From assembly GCA_002413395.1 (NCBI GenBank), contig DHWX01000064.1, positions 1 through 15,982 on the forward strand: a stretch of DNA of 15,982 bases, read 5' to 3'. A program made the position numbers and the translations under genes. The DNA comes from Polaromonas sp. UBA5171 (GTDB lineage: Bacteria; Pseudomonadota; Gammaproteobacteria; Burkholderiales; Burkholderiaceae_C). Of this stretch, positions 14,989 to 15,982 are shown one piece after another. Under the pieces are notes generated by a model. That model had not been told where the DNA came from. It saw only the letters and a program-made list of their open reading frames with translations, and searched no databases. The stretch's first letter is position 1. The number at the start of each line of letters is the position of its first letter.

Positions 14989-15749
14989 TCAAGGCATGTA
15001 CTGCCCGCCATTGACCTCGATGATCTGTCCGGTTACATAGCTGGACAGCTTTTCCGAGGCGAGGTAAATGAAAGCGCCGACGCATTCGTCGGCCGTGCCG
15101 AGCCGAGCCGAGCCATCGGAATCGTCAGGCGCATCGCTTCGAGTTGCTCGGGCGTGGAAAATTTGTCATGGAACGGCGTCGTGATCACGCCAGGGGCGAC
15201 GGCATTGACACGAATCTGCCGGCCTGCGAGTTCCTTGGCGAGGCTCTTGGTCGCGGTGCTGACAAACCCCTTGGAGCCGGCATACAGGCTGGCGCCCGGC
15301 CCACCGCCGTTGCGCGCGGCGATACTGGTCAGATTGATGATGCTGCTGCCCCTCGCCATATGCGGTACGGCGTATTTGGTGCACATCAACATCGAGCGCA
15401 CGTTCAGACCCACGATGTCGTCGAAAATTTCATCGCTGACATCGGTGATGGGCACGCGCTTGACTAAAGCACCAGCGTTGTTTATCAGCACATCGATGCG
15501 TTTGAAGCGCTTGGCCGTTTCCGTTACGACACGTTCACAATCGGCGGTGAGGCGGAGATCGCCTTGCACCACCAGTGCCTCGCCGCCGGCCTTTTCGACC
15601 GCCTCGGCTACCGCCATCGCAGCGGCCTTGGAACTGTTGTAATGCACCGCCACTTTGCAGCCGAGTGCGCCGAAGGCTTTTGCACAGGCGGCACCGATAC
15701 CGGTGGAAGCACCCGTAACAAGAACGACTTTACCTTTCAGATCATCCAT
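14989..15749 (-). pseudogene. SDR-family dehydrogenase 2, broken by a 5-bp tandem expansion
   Basis: A short-chain dehydrogenase/reductase with TGASTGIG (12-19), NNAG (90-93), catalytic Ser142 and Y156-x3-K160 (YAGSK). The reading frame is normal to IPMARLG and then shifts. Removing one 5-bp unit (GCCGA on the plus strand, within 15097-15114) restores MARLGTADECVGAFIYLASE, and the protein runs to VTGQIIEVNGGQYMP with TGA at 14991-14989, 251 residues in all. As written, the frame ends at 15033 with about 25 unrelated residues, so the conserved C-terminal tail of the SDR fold is lost. The ATG at 15749 has GGAG ten bases upstream. It heads the minus-strand series and resembles SDR gene 1. Confidence 0.82.
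15097..15114. repeat. short tandem repeat GCCGA x3.6 inside SDR gene 2
   Basis: GCCGAGCCGAGCCGAGCC is three full copies plus three bases of a 5-bp unit. The frame of the surrounding gene requires one copy fewer (or one codon-neutral combination), which marks this as a slippage expansion of one unit. The shift lies near the end of the coding sequence. Confidence 0.8.
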
Positions 15750-15835
15750 TCACATATATCTCCGTTATCTGCTTTTTGCGTAGCAGGCGCATGACAATGG
15801 GCATGCTCCAAACGAGAATGGTAGTACCTCATAGT

Positions 15836-15982
15836 AACCATCCCCCGGCAAAGCCGGGGGCTTTCAAATTGTGAGCCGCTCAAAGCGGCTAAACGGGGTC
15901 GCTGACGCGGCCCCAACTCTTTGTGCCACCTATTTATTCGGTGTCGTTTACCTCCACAGCCCACCCGGGTTCGACAGTTGAG
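15836..15982 (-). mobile_element. probable right end of an IS200/IS605-type (tnpB) element with omega-RNA-like hairpins
   Basis: Three hairpins stand in close series: GGGGTCGC/GCGGCCCC (15895-15902 and 15907-15914, one mismatch), AGCCGCT/AGCGGCT (15874-15880 and 15884-15890), and CCCCCGGC/GCCGGGGG (15842-15849 and 15853-15860). Read on the minus strand, the last gives AAAGCCCCCGGCTTTGCCGG followed by GGGATGGTTAC. This resembles the stem and GGTTxAC boundary found at the right end of IS200/IS605-type tnpB elements, where the omega RNA scaffold ends. The sequence before it (15982-15934) could be the last codons of tnpB (VEPGWAVEVNDTE then TAA), but I cannot confirm that. The element body would lie outside the window. 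It ends about 85 bp before SDR gene 2 and may affect its promoter. Confidence 0.5.

Noticed and set aside
15842..15860. GC-rich hairpin as a rho-independent terminator
   Set aside because: Neither strand has a T-run after the stem, and two further hairpins stand beside it, which fits an IS end or omega RNA better.
15737..15964. Minus-strand 75-codon frame before SDR gene 2
   Set aside because: It runs through the hairpin series and has no protein-like features; it is explained better by the mobile-element end.
1..15982. CRISPR array or tRNA/rRNA genes
   Set aside because: No regularly spaced repeats and no recognisable tRNA or rRNA sequence were seen on either strand.

Overview
The window looks like a stretch of a betaproteobacterial (Burkholderiales, Comamonadaceae-like) genome. 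This is inferred from the moderately high G+C, the style of the proteins, and the mix of sugar-acid catabolic genes with GntR-type regulators. No rRNA, tRNA or CRISPR array was seen. The theme is catabolism of sugar acids, in a region rich in insertion-sequence debris and in genes broken by small indels or internal deletions.

Layout. Positions 1-2320 are an accessory scrapyard: an internally deleted IS630-type transposase, an intact carboxymuconolactone-decarboxylase-family gene, the 3' part of an IS6-type transposase, a 159-bp segment bounded by inverted repeats, and an IS21-like end. Positions 2331-4803 (minus strand) hold an IlvD/Edd-family sugar-acid dehydratase followed by a GntR/FCD regulator. 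A compact divergent promoter region (4804-4893) serves the dehydratase and an MFS transporter gene that has lost its first few transmembrane segments. Positions 5760-6581 carry a methyltransferase with a foreign C-terminus and the last ~55 codons of an enolase-superfamily sugar-acid dehydratase, followed by an intact gluconokinase gene (gntK, 6611-7129).

From 15749 down to 7113 everything is on the minus strand. In order of transcription: SDR dehydrogenase 2, Ldh_2-family dehydrogenase 2, a DUF1537 four-carbon acid-sugar kinase, a PdxA2-type 4-phosphotetronate dehydrogenase, SDR dehydrogenase 1, a FadR-type GntR regulator, a 40-residue stub resembling the C-terminus of a TRAP-transporter permease, a UxaA/GarD-type hexonate/hexarate dehydratase, and Ldh_2-family dehydrogenase 1. 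Kinase plus PdxA2 is the known route from a four-carbon acid sugar to dihydroxyacetone phosphate. The SDR and Ldh_2 enzymes could supply or epimerise such acids by oxidation and reduction. The UxaA-type enzyme and gluconokinase would handle C6 acids.

The kinase gene and both SDR genes carry a frame-breaking indel, one of them a 5-bp tandem expansion. The MFS gene and the putative TRAP gene look like the products of internal deletion. The cluster is therefore either decaying, or (for the indels alone) affected by sequence errors. Related palindromes before the second GntR gene and before Ldh_2 gene 2 suggest shared regulation. The right edge (15836-15982) has the hairpin-rich look of the right end of an IS200/IS605-type tnpB element, including a possible omega-RNA scaffold.
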